A stretch of 64,000 nucleotides of DNA from Streptomyces sp. LUP30 (GCF_001746365.1 NZ_MJAJ01000006.1:1-64000); one strand, 5' to 3'; positions 33,341-44,140 are shown, counted from the first letter of the stretch. Numbers and translations: made by a program. Notes: generated by a model not told the origin, from the letters alone.

Positions 33341-33375
33341 ACTGTACCCGCGGTGTATACCTGCCGTGTATACAC
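33341..33375 (-). promoter_or_regulatory. padR promoter with palindromic operator
   Basis: On the minus strand the -10 is TACAGT (33341-33346), six bases before ATG. GTGTATAC occurs at 33353-33360 and GTGTATACAC, a perfect ten-base palindrome, at 33366-33375, covering the spacer and -35. This is a typical place for PadR autorepression. Confidence 0.6.
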
Positions 33376-33489
33376 GGAGTGCGCAGGTGGCAGCGGGGGG
33401 TACGGTTCCGCAGGTGACAGCGCATTGTCACCGTTTCGCAACAGGTCCCGCGGGAGGATGCCCGGCGCCGGCCCCTGCAGCTGTCGCCC

Positions 33490-33507
33490 GCCCGCCCCGG
33501 GGCGGGC
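33490..33507 (-). terminator. GC-rich palindrome after the SPFH-RHH operon
   Basis: GCCCGCCCC and GGGGCGGGC abut as an 18-base perfect palindrome, 17 bases after the RHH stop. It is a weak terminator because no loop is left, but no other signal is present in this gap. Confidence 0.35.
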
Positions 33508-33523
33508 CCGGCAGGCGGGTCCG

Positions 33524-33778
33524 TCAGGGCTTCGGGGGCCCGGCGGCGGAGCCGCCCGGGGGGCGGCCGCGGCGGGGCAGCGGGCCGGTGTCACCGGGCA
33601 GCCGGCCCGCCTCCTTCAAGGCCCTCCGCAGCAGGAACTCGATCTGCGCGTTGGCGGACCGCAGGTCCTCACCGGCCCACCGGGCCAGCGCCTCGTACAC
33701 CGCGGGATCCAGCCGCAGCAGCACCTGCTTGCGCTGCGGCCGGCCTTGAGGGGCTGCACCCCCGGGGGGAACCGTCAC
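33524..33778 (-). CDS. Ribbon-helix-helix protein coupled to the SPFH gene
   Basis: The 84-residue product contains RPQRKQVLLRLDPAVYEALA followed by RWAGEDLRSANAQIEFLLRR, a ribbon-helix-helix fold of the Arc/CopG kind that includes the DNA-contacting strand KQVLLRLDP. A proline/glycine-rich tail follows. GTG overlaps the SPFH stop by four bases (GTGA). It may be the autoregulator of the SPFH operon, since a clean 16-base palindrome lies upstream of that operon. The role is inferred. Confidence 0.78.
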   Translation of the reverse strand: MTVPPGGAAPQGRPQRKQVLLRLDPAVYEALARWAGEDLRSANAQIEFLLRRALKEAGRLPGDTGPLPRRGRPPGGSAAGPPKP

Positions 33779-34749
33779 TGGTAGAGGGTCCCGGTGTTCA
33801 GCACCGGCTGGGGCGCCCGGTCCCCGCACAGCACCACCATCAGGTTGGACACCATTGCCGCCTTCCGTTCCTCGTCCAGCTCGACGATGCCCTGCTCGGC
33901 GATGCGGCCGAGCGCGGCCTCCACCATTCCGACGGCCCCGTCCACGATCTCCCGCCGTGCCGCGACGACCGCACCGGCCTGCTGCCGCTGAAGCATCGCC
34001 GAGGCGATCTCGGGAGCGTACGCGAGGTGGGTGAAACGGGACTCGATGATCCGCACACCGGCCGCCTCCACGCGCGCGTGCAGCTCGACGGCGAGCTTCT
34101 CGGTGATTTCCTCGGCGTTCCCGCGCAGCGAGAGCCCGTTCTCGTCGTGCGCGTCATAGGGGTACTCGATGGCGATGTGCCGGACGGCCGCCTCGGTCTG
34201 GGTGGCGACGAACTCCAGGAAGTCGTCCACCTCGAAGGAGGCCTGCGCGGTGTCCCGCACGTTCCACACCACGACCGCGGCGAGCTCGATCGGGTTGCCG
34301 TAGGCGTCGTTGACCTTGAGGACGGCCGTCTCGTGGTTGCGGACCCGGGTGGAGATCTTCTCGCGGGAGGTGAAGGGGTTCACCCAGCGCAGGCCGTCCT
34401 CGCGGATGGTGCCCCGGTAGCGGCCGAAGAGCTGCACCACGCGTGCCTCGCCCGGCGCCACCGTGTTCAGTCCGCACATCGCGAGGAACGCGGCGAGGGC
34501 GACCAGCACGCCGACGACGATCAGCGCCGCCTTGAGGCCGGTCGCCGTCACCGCGGTGGCCGCGACGATCATCCCGGCGCCGGCCAGCAGCCCGGCCAGG
34601 CCGAGCAGCAGCGCCAGTCCGCCGCCCACGCTGTGCGCGGGGAACTCGGTCACGCGCGGGGCGGGCATCTCGGGTGCGTCGACGGCTTCGGCGGCGGCCG
34701 AGGGGCCGGGCGCCGAGGTGTCGTGAGCCGAAGGGTCGTGTACGGACAT
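33775..34749 (-). CDS. SPFH domain (band 7, slipin-like) membrane protein
   Basis: The 324-residue protein has a disordered proline/alanine-rich N-terminus (about 45 residues), two membrane segments at about 52-105 ([40 protein letters not shown]), and a band 7 domain (about 115-300) with [33 protein letters not shown] and [24 protein letters not shown] proteins form membrane-bound cages or scaffolds. ATG 34749 follows GGGGAC by five bases. Confidence 0.9.
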   Translation of the reverse strand: MSVHDPSAHDTSAPGPSAAAEAVDAPEMPAPRVTEFPAHSVGGGLALLLGLAGLLAGAGMIVAATAVTATGLKAALIVVGVLVALAAFLAMCGLNTVAPGEARVVQLFGRYRGTIREDGLRWVNPFTSREKISTRVRNHETAVLKVNDAYGNPIELAAVVVWNVRDTAQASFEVDDFLEFVATQTEAAVRHIAIEYPYDAHDENGLSLRGNAEEITEKLAVELHARVEAAGVRIIESRFTHLAYAPEIASAMLQRQQAGAVVAARREIVDGAVGMVEAALGRIAEQGIVELDEERKAAMVSNLMVVLCGDRAPQPVLNTGTLYQ

Positions 34750-34810
34750 GGCGGGTCCCCGTTTCTCGTCAGCAGCCGTCAACAGTCTTTTCAGTGATCG
34801 GCTGTCTATC

Positions 34811-34826
34811 TAAGTGATATCACTTA
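34811..34826. promoter_or_regulatory. 16-base perfect palindrome upstream of the SPFH operon
   Basis: TAAGTGATATCACTTA is a perfect palindrome 62 bases before the SPFH start in an AT-rich pocket of an otherwise GC-rich region. It resembles GntR/YtrA-type or ribbon-helix-helix operators. The likely target is the SPFH-RHH operon; the PBP gene on the other side is over 200 bases away. Confidence 0.55.
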
Positions 34827-35038
34827 AGCGCGAGATGGCAACCCTCCACCCCTCTCGGACGTCGAATCGGTGGGGAGGTCACGCCGGTTCCGCCGGGCGG
34901 GGTGCTGATTCTCACGCCCCCCGAAGACCGGATCGACTGCGCCTCGTCATAGACAGCGGTGTTAGCTTTCTGAGCTGACCTGCCCCTGCCCCCGGGCGCT
35001 GGTGTGACTGCCGAGTAGGAAGCGGAGCGAGCGGACTC

Positions 35039-37486
35039 ATGGGACGAGCGGAAGAGAGACGAGCGCGACAGCGCGGTGGCCGCCGCGCGGCGCCCCGGAA
35101 CCGCTCGACGGAGACGGAGTCCGTGGCGCCCACCGCCCACGAAGCCACCGCCGGGACCGCCACAGCGACCGCGACCACCACGGCGCCCGCGCCCGGCGGC
35201 CGCGCGGCCGCCCGCAAGGGCGCGAAGAAGGCCGGCAGGGGCACGAAGGGCAAGGCCGGCAAGAAGGACAAGAGCTTCATACGCCGGCTCTTCACCTGGA
35301 AGAAGATCCTCGGCACGTTCCTCGGCCTCTGTCTCGCCGTCATCGGCGCCTTCATCTGGCTGTACGTGAGCACCCCGATCCCCGCGGGCAACCCCGACGC
35401 CAACCTGCAGAGCAACGTCTACAAGTACGGCGGCGGCGCGCTCCTCGCCCGTGACGGCGACGTCAACCGGGAGAACGTCGACCTCGCCACGATCCCCAAG
35501 CCCGTCCAGCACACCTTCGTCGCCGCCGAGAACAAGTCCTTCTACAACGACAACGGCGTCGACTTCAGGGGCACCGCCCGCGGTGTGCTCAACACCCTGA
35601 TGGGCAAGGGCGCGCAGGGCGGCTCGACGATCACCCAGCAGTACGTCAAGAACTACTACCTGTCCCAGGAACAGACCGTCACGCGCAAGCTGAAGGAACT
35701 GGTCATCTCCCTCAAGCTGGACCGGGAGAAGGACAAGGACTACATCCTCGCCGGGTACATCAACACCAGCTACTACGGCCGCGGCGCCTACGGCATCCAG
35801 GCCGCCGCCCAGGCCTACTACCGCGTCGACGCCGACAAGCTCAGCGTCGAGCAGGGCGCCTACCTCGCCGCGCTGCTGCAGGCCCCCAGCCAGTACGACT
35901 GGGCCGCCGCCTCCGACACCGGCAAACGCCTGGTCCAGGCCCGCTGGAACTACGTCCTCGACAACATGGTCGGCCAGAACTGGCTGGACAAGTCCAAGCG
36001 CGAGGGGATGAAGTTCCCGATCCCCAAGGACCCCAAGGCCGCCCCGGGGAAGCAGGGCCAGATCGGCTACCTGGTCGACGCGGCCAACACCGAGCTCGCC
36101 AACCAGCTCGTCGCCACGGGCGTCGCCGACGACTACGAGTCGGCCGCGGCCCTGGTCCGCAAGGGCGGCTGGAACATCGAGCTCAACATCGACAAGAAGA
36201 AGCAGAAGGCGCTGGAGACCGCGGTCAAGGAGCAGCTCACCAGCAAGCTGGACAAGAAGAAGCGCCCGGTCGACGGCGACGTCCAGGCCGGCGCGGTGTC
36301 GGTGAACCCGAAGACCGGCGCGGTCGAGGCGATGTACGGCGGCACGAGCTACACCGAGCACTACCTCAACAACGCCACCCGCACCGACTACCAGCCCGCC
36401 TCCACCTTCAAGCCGGTGATCCTCGCCGCGGCCTTCGACGAGAACGCCGTGACCCAGGACGACCAGAAGATCACCGCCAACACGATCTACGACGGCACCA
36501 GCAAGCGCCCGGTCGTCGGCAGCGACATCGGGTTCGCCCCGGAGAACGAGGACGACCAGGACTACGGTCCCGTCACCGTCCAGACGGCGCTGAACAAGTC
36601 CATCAACTCCGTCTTCGCACAGATGGGCGTGGACGTCGGCATGGACAAGGTGCTCAAGGTCGCCGACGAACTCGGCATGCACACCAAGGACCTGAAGGCC
36701 GTGCCGGCCCAGACCCTCGGCACCATGGGCGCGAGCCCCCTGCAGATGGCCGGCGTCTACGCCACCCTCGACAACCACGGCAAGAAGGTCACCCCGGCGC
36801 TCATCAAGTCGGCGGAGAACAGCGCCTACCCGTCCTTCAAGCACACCGCCCCCGTGGGCAAGCAGGTCATCGACCGCGAGGCGGCCGACTCGGTCACCTC
36901 GGTGCTCACCGGCGTGGTCGACGACGGCACGGCGAAGATCTCCGTGCGGGACAACCCGCTGCGCAAGGGCCAGAAGGTCGCGGGCAAGACGGGTACCTCC
37001 GACAACAACAAGTCGGCCTGGTTCACCGGCTACACCCCCGATCTCGTCACCTCGGTCGGCCTCTTCGGCGAGTCCGCGAAGGCCCCGCACCCCCAGGTCA
37101 CGCTGACCGGCGCGATGACCGGCATCACCAGCAAAAAGGGCCGGATCAACGGCGGTGGCCCCCCGGCGCAGATCTGGGCGGCCTACACCTTCGGCGTCTC
37201 CACCAAGGTCACCAAGTTCGACCTGGAGACCGAACAGGGCGCCGCGGTCCAGACGGCGCCCCCGTCGCCGTCCTCGTCGCCGTCGCCGAGCTCCTCGCCG
37301 TCCTCGTCGCCGAAGCCGAGCTCCTCGCCGTCCTCGTCGCCGAAGCCGAGCAACTCCGCGTCCTCGTCGCCGAAGCCGAGCAACTCGCCGTCCAGCTCAC
37401 CGTCGGGCAACACGCCGTCGGTCCCGAGCACGGACGCCCCCCCGACCGGATCGGGGGAGCCGGACAACCCGCTCCTCGGCCAGTAG
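35039..37486 (+). CDS. Class A penicillin-binding protein (transglycosylase/transpeptidase)
   Basis: The 815-residue bifunctional wall synthase has a basic, disordered N-terminus (about 90 residues) and one membrane anchor (about 91-115, LGTFLGLCLAVIGAFIWLYV). The GT51 glycosyltransferase (about 130-310) has catalytic Glu164 in FVAAENKSFYNDNGVDFRG. The transpeptidase (about 400-720) has Ser455 in STFK, SIN (KSINSVFAQMG) and KTGT (Lys650). The tail (about 740-815) is Ser/Pro/Lys repeats. It has its own promoter and faces the SPFH gene. Confidence 0.95.
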   Translation: MGRAEERRARQRGGRRAAPRNRSTETESVAPTAHEATAGTATATATTTAPAPGGRAAARKGAKKAGRGTKGKAGKKDKSFIRRLFTWKKILGTFLGLCLAVIGAFIWLYVSTPIPAGNPDANLQSNVYKYGGGALLARDGDVNRENVDLATIPKPVQHTFVAAENKSFYNDNGVDFRGTARGVLNTLMGKGAQGGSTITQQYVKNYYLSQEQTVTRKLKELVISLKLDREKDKDYILAGYINTSYYGRGAYGIQAAAQAYYRVDADKLSVEQGAYLAALLQAPSQYDWAAASDTGKRLVQARWNYVLDNMVGQNWLDKSKREGMKFPIPKDPKAAPGKQGQIGYLVDAANTELANQLVATGVADDYESAAALVRKGGWNIELNIDKKKQKALETAVKEQLTSKLDKKKRPVDGDVQAGAVSVNPKTGAVEAMYGGTSYTEHYLNNATRTDYQPASTFKPVILAAAFDENAVTQDDQKITANTIYDGTSKRPVVGSDIGFAPENEDDQDYGPVTVQTALNKSINSVFAQMGVDVGMDKVLKVADELGMHTKDLKAVPAQTLGTMGASPLQMAGVYATLDNHGKKVTPALIKSAENSAYPSFKHTAPVGKQVIDREAADSVTSVLTGVVDDGTAKISVRDNPLRKGQKVAGKTGTSDNNKSAWFTGYTPDLVTSVGLFGESAKAPHPQVTLTGAMTGITSKKGRINGGGPPAQIWAAYTFGVSTKVTKFDLETEQGAAVQTAPPSPSSSPSPSSSPSSSPKPSSSPSSSPKPSNSASSSPKPSNSPSSSPSGNTPSVPSTDAPPTGSGEPDNPLLGQ
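37262..37405 (+). repeat. About four tandem 30-base repeats in the PBP tail
   Basis: A 30-base unit encoding approximately SPKPSSSPSS repeats about four times in the extracellular tail of the PBP. It may be wall-embedded linker sequence; copy number is likely to vary between strains. Confidence 0.75.
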
Positions 37487-37513
37487 CACGACGCCGCAGC
37501 CGGCGGCGGAACA

Positions 37514-37553
37514 GCGAAGGGGGCGCCCGGAGATCTCCGGGCGCCCCCTTCGC
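37514..37553. terminator. 40-base perfect palindrome, bidirectional terminator
   Basis: All 20 base pairs around the centre AGATCT (37531-37536) match, from 37514 to 37553. It separates the convergent PBP and phosphatase genes. As RNA it makes a nearly loopless 18-base-pair hairpin from either strand. Confidence 0.85.
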
Positions 37554-37595
37554 GCTGTGCATCGTGCGTCTGCTCCTCGCGTCCGCGCGGCGCCG

Positions 37596-39710
37596 TCAGC
37601 TCCGGTTCAGCTCGAACCAGACCACCTTGCCGGTGCTGAGCCGCGTGGCCCCCCAGCGCCGGGCGAGCCGGTTCACCAGATACAGCCCACGCCCGCCCTC
37701 GTCGGTCGCCCGGGCCTGCCGCAGCCGGGGCAGCTGCGGGACGTCGTCCCCCACCTCGCACCGCAGCACGTCGGTCCGCAGCAGCCGCAGGGTGACCGGC
37801 CGCGTGGCATACCGCACCGCGTTCGTGACGACCTCGCTCACCAGCAGCTCGACCGAGTCGGACATGTCCTCCATGCCCCAACGGGACAGCGCCCGCCGGG
37901 CCAGCCGCCGGGCCCGCCCCGGCGCGGCGTCCTCCGGCTCGAGGATCCAGTAGGCCACATCGCTGGGCGCGATCCCGTCGAACCGGGCGGCGAGCAGCGC
38001 GATGTCGTCGTCCCGGTCGCCGGGGCCGAGCATGTCGAGCACCTCGTCGCACAGGGCTTCGAGCGGCGGCGGATGGTCCGGTCCGGTCAGCTGGGCGGTC
38101 GCCGCGAGCTTCTCCCGCAGCTGTTCTATACCGGTCGCCACGTCCCGCAGCCGGGACTCCACCAGGCCGTCGGTGTACAGCAGCAGCGTCGCCCCGGCGG
38201 GCGCGTCGAGTTCCACCGCCTCGAAGTCGACCCCGCCCACGCCGATCGGCGCGCCCGGCGGGACCCGCAGCACCTCGGCCCGGCCGCCCAGATGCAGCAG
38301 GACGGGCGGGGGATGCCCCGCGTTGGCGATCGTGATGCGGTGCGCGACCGGGTCGTAGACGGCGTACAGACAGGTCGCCATGCGGTCCGTGCCCAGCCGC
38401 TGGGCCTGCTCGTCGAGATGGTGCAGGACCTCCTGCGGCGGCAGGTCCAGCCCGGCCAGGGTCTGGGCCGTCGTGCGCAGCTGCCCCATGATGGCCGCCG
38501 ACGTCATGGAGTGCCCCATGACGTCGCCCACGACCAGCGCCACCCGGCTGCCCGGCAGCGGGATGGCGTCGTACCAGTCGCCGCCGACCCGGGCGGTCTC
38601 CGCCGCCGGCAGGTACCGGGACGCCAGCCGCACGCCCGTGGGACGCGGCAGCGTCTCCGGCAGCATCGTGCGCTGCAGCTCGTCGGCGATGTACGCCTCA
38701 CGGTCGTACAGCACCGCCTTGTCGATGCCCAGCGCGCTGTGCGTGGCGAGCTGGGCGGCCACCAGCAGATCGTCGTTCTCGAACGGGAGGCGCTCGGGAC
38801 GGCGCAGGAACACCGCGGCGCCGATCACCCGGCGCCGGCCCCGCAACGGGGCCAGGACGGCCCGCTGACCGCCCGGGACGATCAAGGTGCTCTCCTCGCC
38901 GAGGAGTTCGGGCAGAGCGGCCCGGGCGGCCGGATTGTCCGCGAACACCGGACGCACCCCGCGCAGCACCTCCGCGAGCGCGCCGCCGGGCCGCACCTCG
39001 CACATGTCCCCGACCGACGCCGACAGCTCGGCCGTCAGCTCCCCGGGCTCCGGAGGCGGCAGCGCCAGCGCGGCGAAGCCCGTCTCGGTGTCACGCTCCT
39101 CCGGGATGCGGTCGGTGCGGCGCAGCCGCAGCATGATGCGGTCCGCCGCGGGCCGCTCGTCGCCGACCGGCAGCGGATCGCGCAGATAGACCAGGATCGC
39201 GTCGGAGAAGGTCGGCACGGTGGCCCGGCACAGCCCCATCACGATCTCGTCGAGGTCCAGGCCGCGGGCGATCCGACGGGTCGCCGCGCCCACGAAACGC
39301 AGCCGGTCCCCGTCCCGGCGCATCGGCGTGGGCCGGCCGGGCGTCACCGCCACCCCGCCGCGCCGCTCCTGCCCGCCGGGCCCCCGTTCCGGGCGCGCCT
39401 CGGCGCCCGGCTGGGCCGGGATGGACTCGGGCGCGGGGCGCGGCCGATGCGTGTCCGGTTCGGAGGACGCCGACGGCTGGGAATGCTCGGTCCCGGAGCC
39501 CGCCTCCGGACCGGCCGCCGCATCCTTTCCCGCAGCTCCCTGGCCGCCCATGGTGCCCTTTCCGCCTTTTCCGCAGGTCGTCGTACCCGAGCCGTCGGGC
39601 GGTAACGCTGCTGCACCCGGCGCGGACGCCTGGGTATGCAGGAGTGCCCCACGGGGGTCCGTGGGGTCGACGCCCTGGGGGCGTTCGTAGGAGATGGGCT
39701 GCTCCGTCAC
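37596..39710 (-). CDS. SpoIIE/PP2C phosphatase with GAF and ATPase domains
   Basis: The 704-residue protein has a disordered N-terminus (about 130 residues), a GAF domain (about 135-310: DEIVMGLCRATVPTFSDAIL, LIVPGGQRAVLAPLRGRRRV), a SpoIIE phosphatase domain (about 340-555: ARVGGDWYDAIPLPGSRVAL, GDVMGHSMTSAAIMGQLRTT, ANAGHPPPVLLHLGG, LLLYTDGLVESR, GDRDDDIALLAARF), and a C-terminal HATPase_c domain (VSEVVTNAVRYATRPVTLRL) like RsbW. It probably dephosphorylates anti-anti-sigma factors and also has a kinase-like module. A sigmaB-type promoter lies 65 bases upstream. The partner genes are not adjacent. Confidence 0.93.
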   Translation of the reverse strand: MTEQPISYERPQGVDPTDPRGALLHTQASAPGAAALPPDGSGTTTCGKGGKGTMGGQGAAGKDAAAGPEAGSGTEHSQPSASSEPDTHRPRPAPESIPAQPGAEARPERGPGGQERRGGVAVTPGRPTPMRRDGDRLRFVGAATRRIARGLDLDEIVMGLCRATVPTFSDAILVYLRDPLPVGDERPAADRIMLRLRRTDRIPEERDTETGFAALALPPPEPGELTAELSASVGDMCEVRPGGALAEVLRGVRPVFADNPAARAALPELLGEESTLIVPGGQRAVLAPLRGRRRVIGAAVFLRRPERLPFENDDLLVAAQLATHSALGIDKAVLYDREAYIADELQRTMLPETLPRPTGVRLASRYLPAAETARVGGDWYDAIPLPGSRVALVVGDVMGHSMTSAAIMGQLRTTAQTLAGLDLPPQEVLHHLDEQAQRLGTDRMATCLYAVYDPVAHRITIANAGHPPPVLLHLGGRAEVLRVPPGAPIGVGGVDFEAVELDAPAGATLLLYTDGLVESRLRDVATGIEQLREKLAATAQLTGPDHPPPLEALCDEVLDMLGPGDRDDDIALLAARFDGIAPSDVAYWILEPEDAAPGRARRLARRALSRWGMEDMSDSVELLVSEVVTNAVRYATRPVTLRLLRTDVLRCEVGDDVPQLPRLRQARATDEGGRGLYLVNRLARRWGATRLSTGKVVWFELNRS

Positions 39711-39774
39711 GCGTGTCGAATCCGTCCGTCCGGGGCTGCACGCCGCGCGCGCAGTTGGTCCCGCAGGAAGTCCG

Positions 39775-39800
39775 ATACCCGGAATACGTGTCCCCGGAAC
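39775..39800 (-). promoter_or_regulatory. sigmaB-type stress promoter for the SpoIIE phosphatase
   Basis: On the minus strand GTTCC and GGGTAT are 15 bases apart, matching the Streptomyces SigB/SigH-group pattern GNNT-N14-16-GGGTAT. It would produce the phosphatase message in the general stress response, possibly as feedback. Confidence 0.5.
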
Positions 39801-40027
39801 GGAATTCCCGCGTGGTCAGAGGTTGTTCCTGTGTCGCCGGTGGACCTCGCGCGACCCTGGGAGCCTACGTGGAACGTCCCGCCGGTGTTTCCCTCGTGCC
39901 CCTCGCTCACGTCCTGCCGCCCCTCGGTGACGTTCGGTCAGACCCGGCTCGAACTCCGGGAGTTACCGCCTGCGGTGCCTTGCGGAGGACGATCCTACGT
40001 TTGCCGCCCGGGGGCGCATCAAGGGTC

Positions 40028-40720
40028 TCATGTGGACATGTGCGCGGGGGTGCGGTCCCAGTCCTCCGGCAGCAACGGTACGGCCCAGGACGGATCCGGG
40101 CGCCAATGCTGCCATCCCTCGTCGAACGGCGGCCCCCACGCGCGGATCCTCTCCACGGCCCTGCGGCCCGCCTCGCGCACCCGCCGGGCCACCGCCGCGT
40201 CCATCAGGCCGTCCTGCTGGGCCTGCGCGAACTCGTCCTCGTCGCGCCAGCCCCAACTGCGGTCCGGGTAGACGCAGATGTCCAGGAAATGGTCCTCGGA
40301 GTCCACCCCGCCGTCCCAACGGGCCAGCGGCTGCTCCAGGTTGACGTACCAGTTCTTGAACTGCCACCCCGGCTCCCAGAACAGCCACACCGACCAGGGC
40401 TCGCCGGGCCGGGCCAGCTTCAGCACGCCGGTCCCGAACCAGCGGTCGCGCTGCACGGTCCGCGGCTTGGTGTACCGGGTGTGCAGCGGCTCCTGGTGCA
40501 GCGGAGTGCCGTCCGCGAGCACCGGCTTGACGCACTCCGTGCCCGGGGCCATCCACACGGCGAGGAGTTCCTCGTCGTCCCGCACGACGGTGACCGGGCG
40601 GGCGATGTGGAAGCGCGCACCGCCGTTCTCCCGGTAGCGCCACAGGATCCGGTCCCCCGGCTCCCAGAAGGCCGCCGCACCGCCCGTTCCCACGCGTCTC
40701 ACCGCTCCGCCGTCTGCCAT
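40028..40720 (-). CDS. DUF402 domain protein (FomD-like fold)
   Basis: The 230-residue protein has the DUF402 beta-barrel core: GDRILWRYRENGGARFHIAR, WMAPGTECVKPVLADG, FGTGVLKLARPG, WYVNLEQPLARWDGG, EDHFLDICVYPDRSWGWRDE with the conserved acidic metal-site residues, and a C-terminal helix. Relatives (FomD and Ntdp) hydrolyse nucleotide phosphoesters; activity here is inferred. It appears leaderless: TAATAT ends six bases before ATG. Its 3' neighbour region (39711-40027) holds only the phosphatase promoter. Confidence 0.85.
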   Translation of the reverse strand: MADGGAVRRVGTGGAAAFWEPGDRILWRYRENGGARFHIARPVTVVRDDEELLAVWMAPGTECVKPVLADGTPLHQEPLHTRYTKPRTVQRDRWFGTGVLKLARPGEPWSVWLFWEPGWQFKNWYVNLEQPLARWDGGVDSEDHFLDICVYPDRSWGWRDEDEFAQAQQDGLMDAAVARRVREAGRRAVERIRAWGPPFDEGWQHWRPDPSWAVPLLPEDWDRTPAHMST

Positions 40721-40726
40721 GGACAG

Positions 40727-40732
40727 ATATTA
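40727..40732 (-). promoter_or_regulatory. -10 element, leaderless start of the DUF402 gene
   Basis: TAATAT on the minus strand ends six bases before the ATG at 40720. It is the best -10 match of the leaderless group. Confidence 0.55.
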
Positions 40733-40794
40733 GGTGCCATGGCCATACGACGCTGCGGCGCGCGTCACGGTTCTCACGCCGGGGGCGCGAAATG

Positions 40795-42180
40795 TCACGG
40801 GCGCGTCATCCGCAGGACATCCAGCGCCTCGTCGAGCTGCTGAAGCGTCAGGTCCCCGCGCTCCACGTACCCGCCGTCCAGGACGACCTGGCGGATCGTC
40901 GCGCGCTCCGCCAGCGCCTTCTTGGCCACCTTCGCGGCCTCCTCGTACCCGATGTACTTGTTCAGCGGCGTGACCACGGACGGCGAGGACTCGGCGTACT
41001 CCCGGGCGCGTTCACGGTGGGCCACGATCCCGTCGACGGTCCGGTCGGCGAGCAGCCGGGAGACGTTGGCCAGCAGCCGGATCGACTCCAGCACGTTCTT
41101 GGCGATGACCGGCAGCATGACGTTGAGCTCGAAGTTGCCCGCCGCGCCCGCCGTGGCCACGGTCGCATCGTTGCCGACGACCTGCGCGGCGACCATCAGC
41201 ACCGCCTCCGGGATCACCGGGTTGACCTTGCCGGGCATGATCGACGAACCCGGCTGGAGGTCGGGCAGGCTGATCTCGGCCAGACCCGTGCGCGGCCCCG
41301 AGGCCATCCACCGGAGATCGTTGGCGATCTTCGTGAGGCCCACGGCGATGGTCCGCAGCTGGCCGCTCGTCTCCACGATCCCGTCCCGCGCGCCCTGCGC
41401 CTCGAAGTGGTCCCGCGCCTCGGTCAGCGGCAGCCCGGTGACGCGGGCGACCTCCTCGATGACGGCGGCGGAGAACCCGGGGGGAGTGTTGATGCCGGTG
41501 CCGACGGCCGTGCCGCCCAGCGGCAGCTCGGCGAGCCGGGGCAGGGAGGCGGTGAGCCGCTCCACGCCGTACCGCACCTGGGCGGCGTACCCGCCGAACT
41601 CCTGCCCCAGGGTGACGGGCGTCGCGTCCATGAGGTGGGTGCGCCCCGACTTCACGACGTCGGCGAACTCCTCCGACTTGCGGGTGAGGGAGGCCGCGAG
41701 GTGCTCCAGCGCGGGGATCAGGTCGCGGGTGACGGCGGCGGTGGCGGCGATGTGGAGGGAGGAGGGGAACACGTCGTTGGAGGACTGGGAGGCGTTGACG
41801 TGGTCGTTGGGGTGCACGTCCCGGCCCAGGCGCTCGGTGGCGAGGGTGGCGACGACCTCGTTGGCGTTCATGTTGGACGACGTCCCGGACCCGGTCTGGA
41901 ACACGTCCACGGGGAAGTGCTCGTCCCACCGGCCCTCGGCGACCTCGGCGGCCGCCTCCTGGATGGCGTCCGCGATGTCCTGGTCGACCACCCCGAGCCG
42001 CGCGTTCACCTTCGCCGCGGCTCCCTTGATGCGCGCCAGCGCCTCGATGTGGGCGCGCTCGATGCGCTGGCCGGAGACGGGGAAGTTCTCGACGGCACGC
42101 TGGGTCTGGGCCCTCCACTTGGCGTTCGCCGGGACGTGTACCTCGCCCATGGAGTCGTGCTCGATGCGGTAGTCGCTCAT
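40795..42180 (-). CDS. fumC: Class II fumarate hydratase
   Basis: The 461-residue iron-independent fumarase catalyses fumarate to malate in the TCA cycle. It has [12 protein letters not shown], the family signature [16 protein letters not shown] with the catalytic Ser in the SS loop, and the His region [13 protein letters not shown]. It is full length and next to the class I fumarase gene. The two enzymes are unrelated in sequence. A hairpin lies between them. Confidence 0.95.
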   Translation of the reverse strand: MSDYRIEHDSMGEVHVPANAKWRAQTQRAVENFPVSGQRIERAHIEALARIKGAAAKVNARLGVVDQDIADAIQEAAAEVAEGRWDEHFPVDVFQTGSGTSSNMNANEVVATLATERLGRDVHPNDHVNASQSSNDVFPSSLHIAATAAVTRDLIPALEHLAASLTRKSEEFADVVKSGRTHLMDATPVTLGQEFGGYAAQVRYGVERLTASLPRLAELPLGGTAVGTGINTPPGFSAAVIEEVARVTGLPLTEARDHFEAQGARDGIVETSGQLRTIAVGLTKIANDLRWMASGPRTGLAEISLPDLQPGSSIMPGKVNPVIPEAVLMVAAQVVGNDATVATAGAAGNFELNVMLPVIAKNVLESIRLLANVSRLLADRTVDGIVAHRERAREYAESSPSVVTPLNKYIGYEEAAKVAKKALAERATIRQVVLDGGYVERGDLTLQQLDEALDVLRMTRP

Positions 42181-42215
42181 GCACGGTACAGCGATCGGGG
42201 CGGCCCGCTTGTTCC

Positions 42216-42247
42216 TGGCACAGTCCCCTGGGGAGGGGCCTGTGCCA
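42216..42247 (-). terminator. Hairpin between the two fumarase genes
   Basis: Arms TGGCACAG (42216-42223) and CTGTGCCA (42240-42247), extended by an inner CCCC/GGGG stem, form a long hairpin downstream of the class I fumarase gene. Confidence 0.6.
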
Positions 42248-42295
42248 CGAGTGCGGGGACGACGGGGCGAGGTCGCTCCGCCGCCCCCTGAACGT

Positions 42296-43963
<1,668 letters not shown>

Positions 43964-44065
43964 CGGTGCCCATTCCTCACTCGACAGACGGCGACCGCCT
44001 CCATTGGCGGGCGCCCACCAGCGTAGGACCTGCCGCGGACGGCGGGTCTGTGAGGTCGGGCTCAG

Positions 44066-44107
44066 TACCCCTGTTCCCGGACGCGCGGACGGCCGGGAAC
44101 AGGGGTA
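44066..44107. promoter_or_regulatory. 15-base perfect inverted repeat in a divergent promoter
   Basis: TACCCCTGTTCCCGG (44066-44080) is repeated as its exact complement at 44093-44107 around a 12-base spacer, between the class I fumarase and the DUF1707 gene. The right arm ends about 22 bases before the -10 of the DUF1707 gene, so it overlaps the -35 region. It could be a dimer operator, or an intergenic hairpin. Confidence 0.5.
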
Positions 44108-44128
44108 TCGCGATCTATCGTGTTTCGG

Positions 44129-44134
44129 TAGGCT
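44129..44134 (+). promoter_or_regulatory. -10 element, leaderless start of the DUF1707 gene
   Basis: TAGGCT ends six bases before GTG 44141, with no ribosome site. Confidence 0.5.
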
Positions 44135-44140
44135 GCTGTC

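Noticed and set aside
34820..39605. Long antisense frames of 756 and 816 codons opposite the PBP and SpoIIE-phosphatase genes
   Set aside because: Same GC-shadow effect. The sense frames carry all catalytic motifs and the shadow products are low-complexity.
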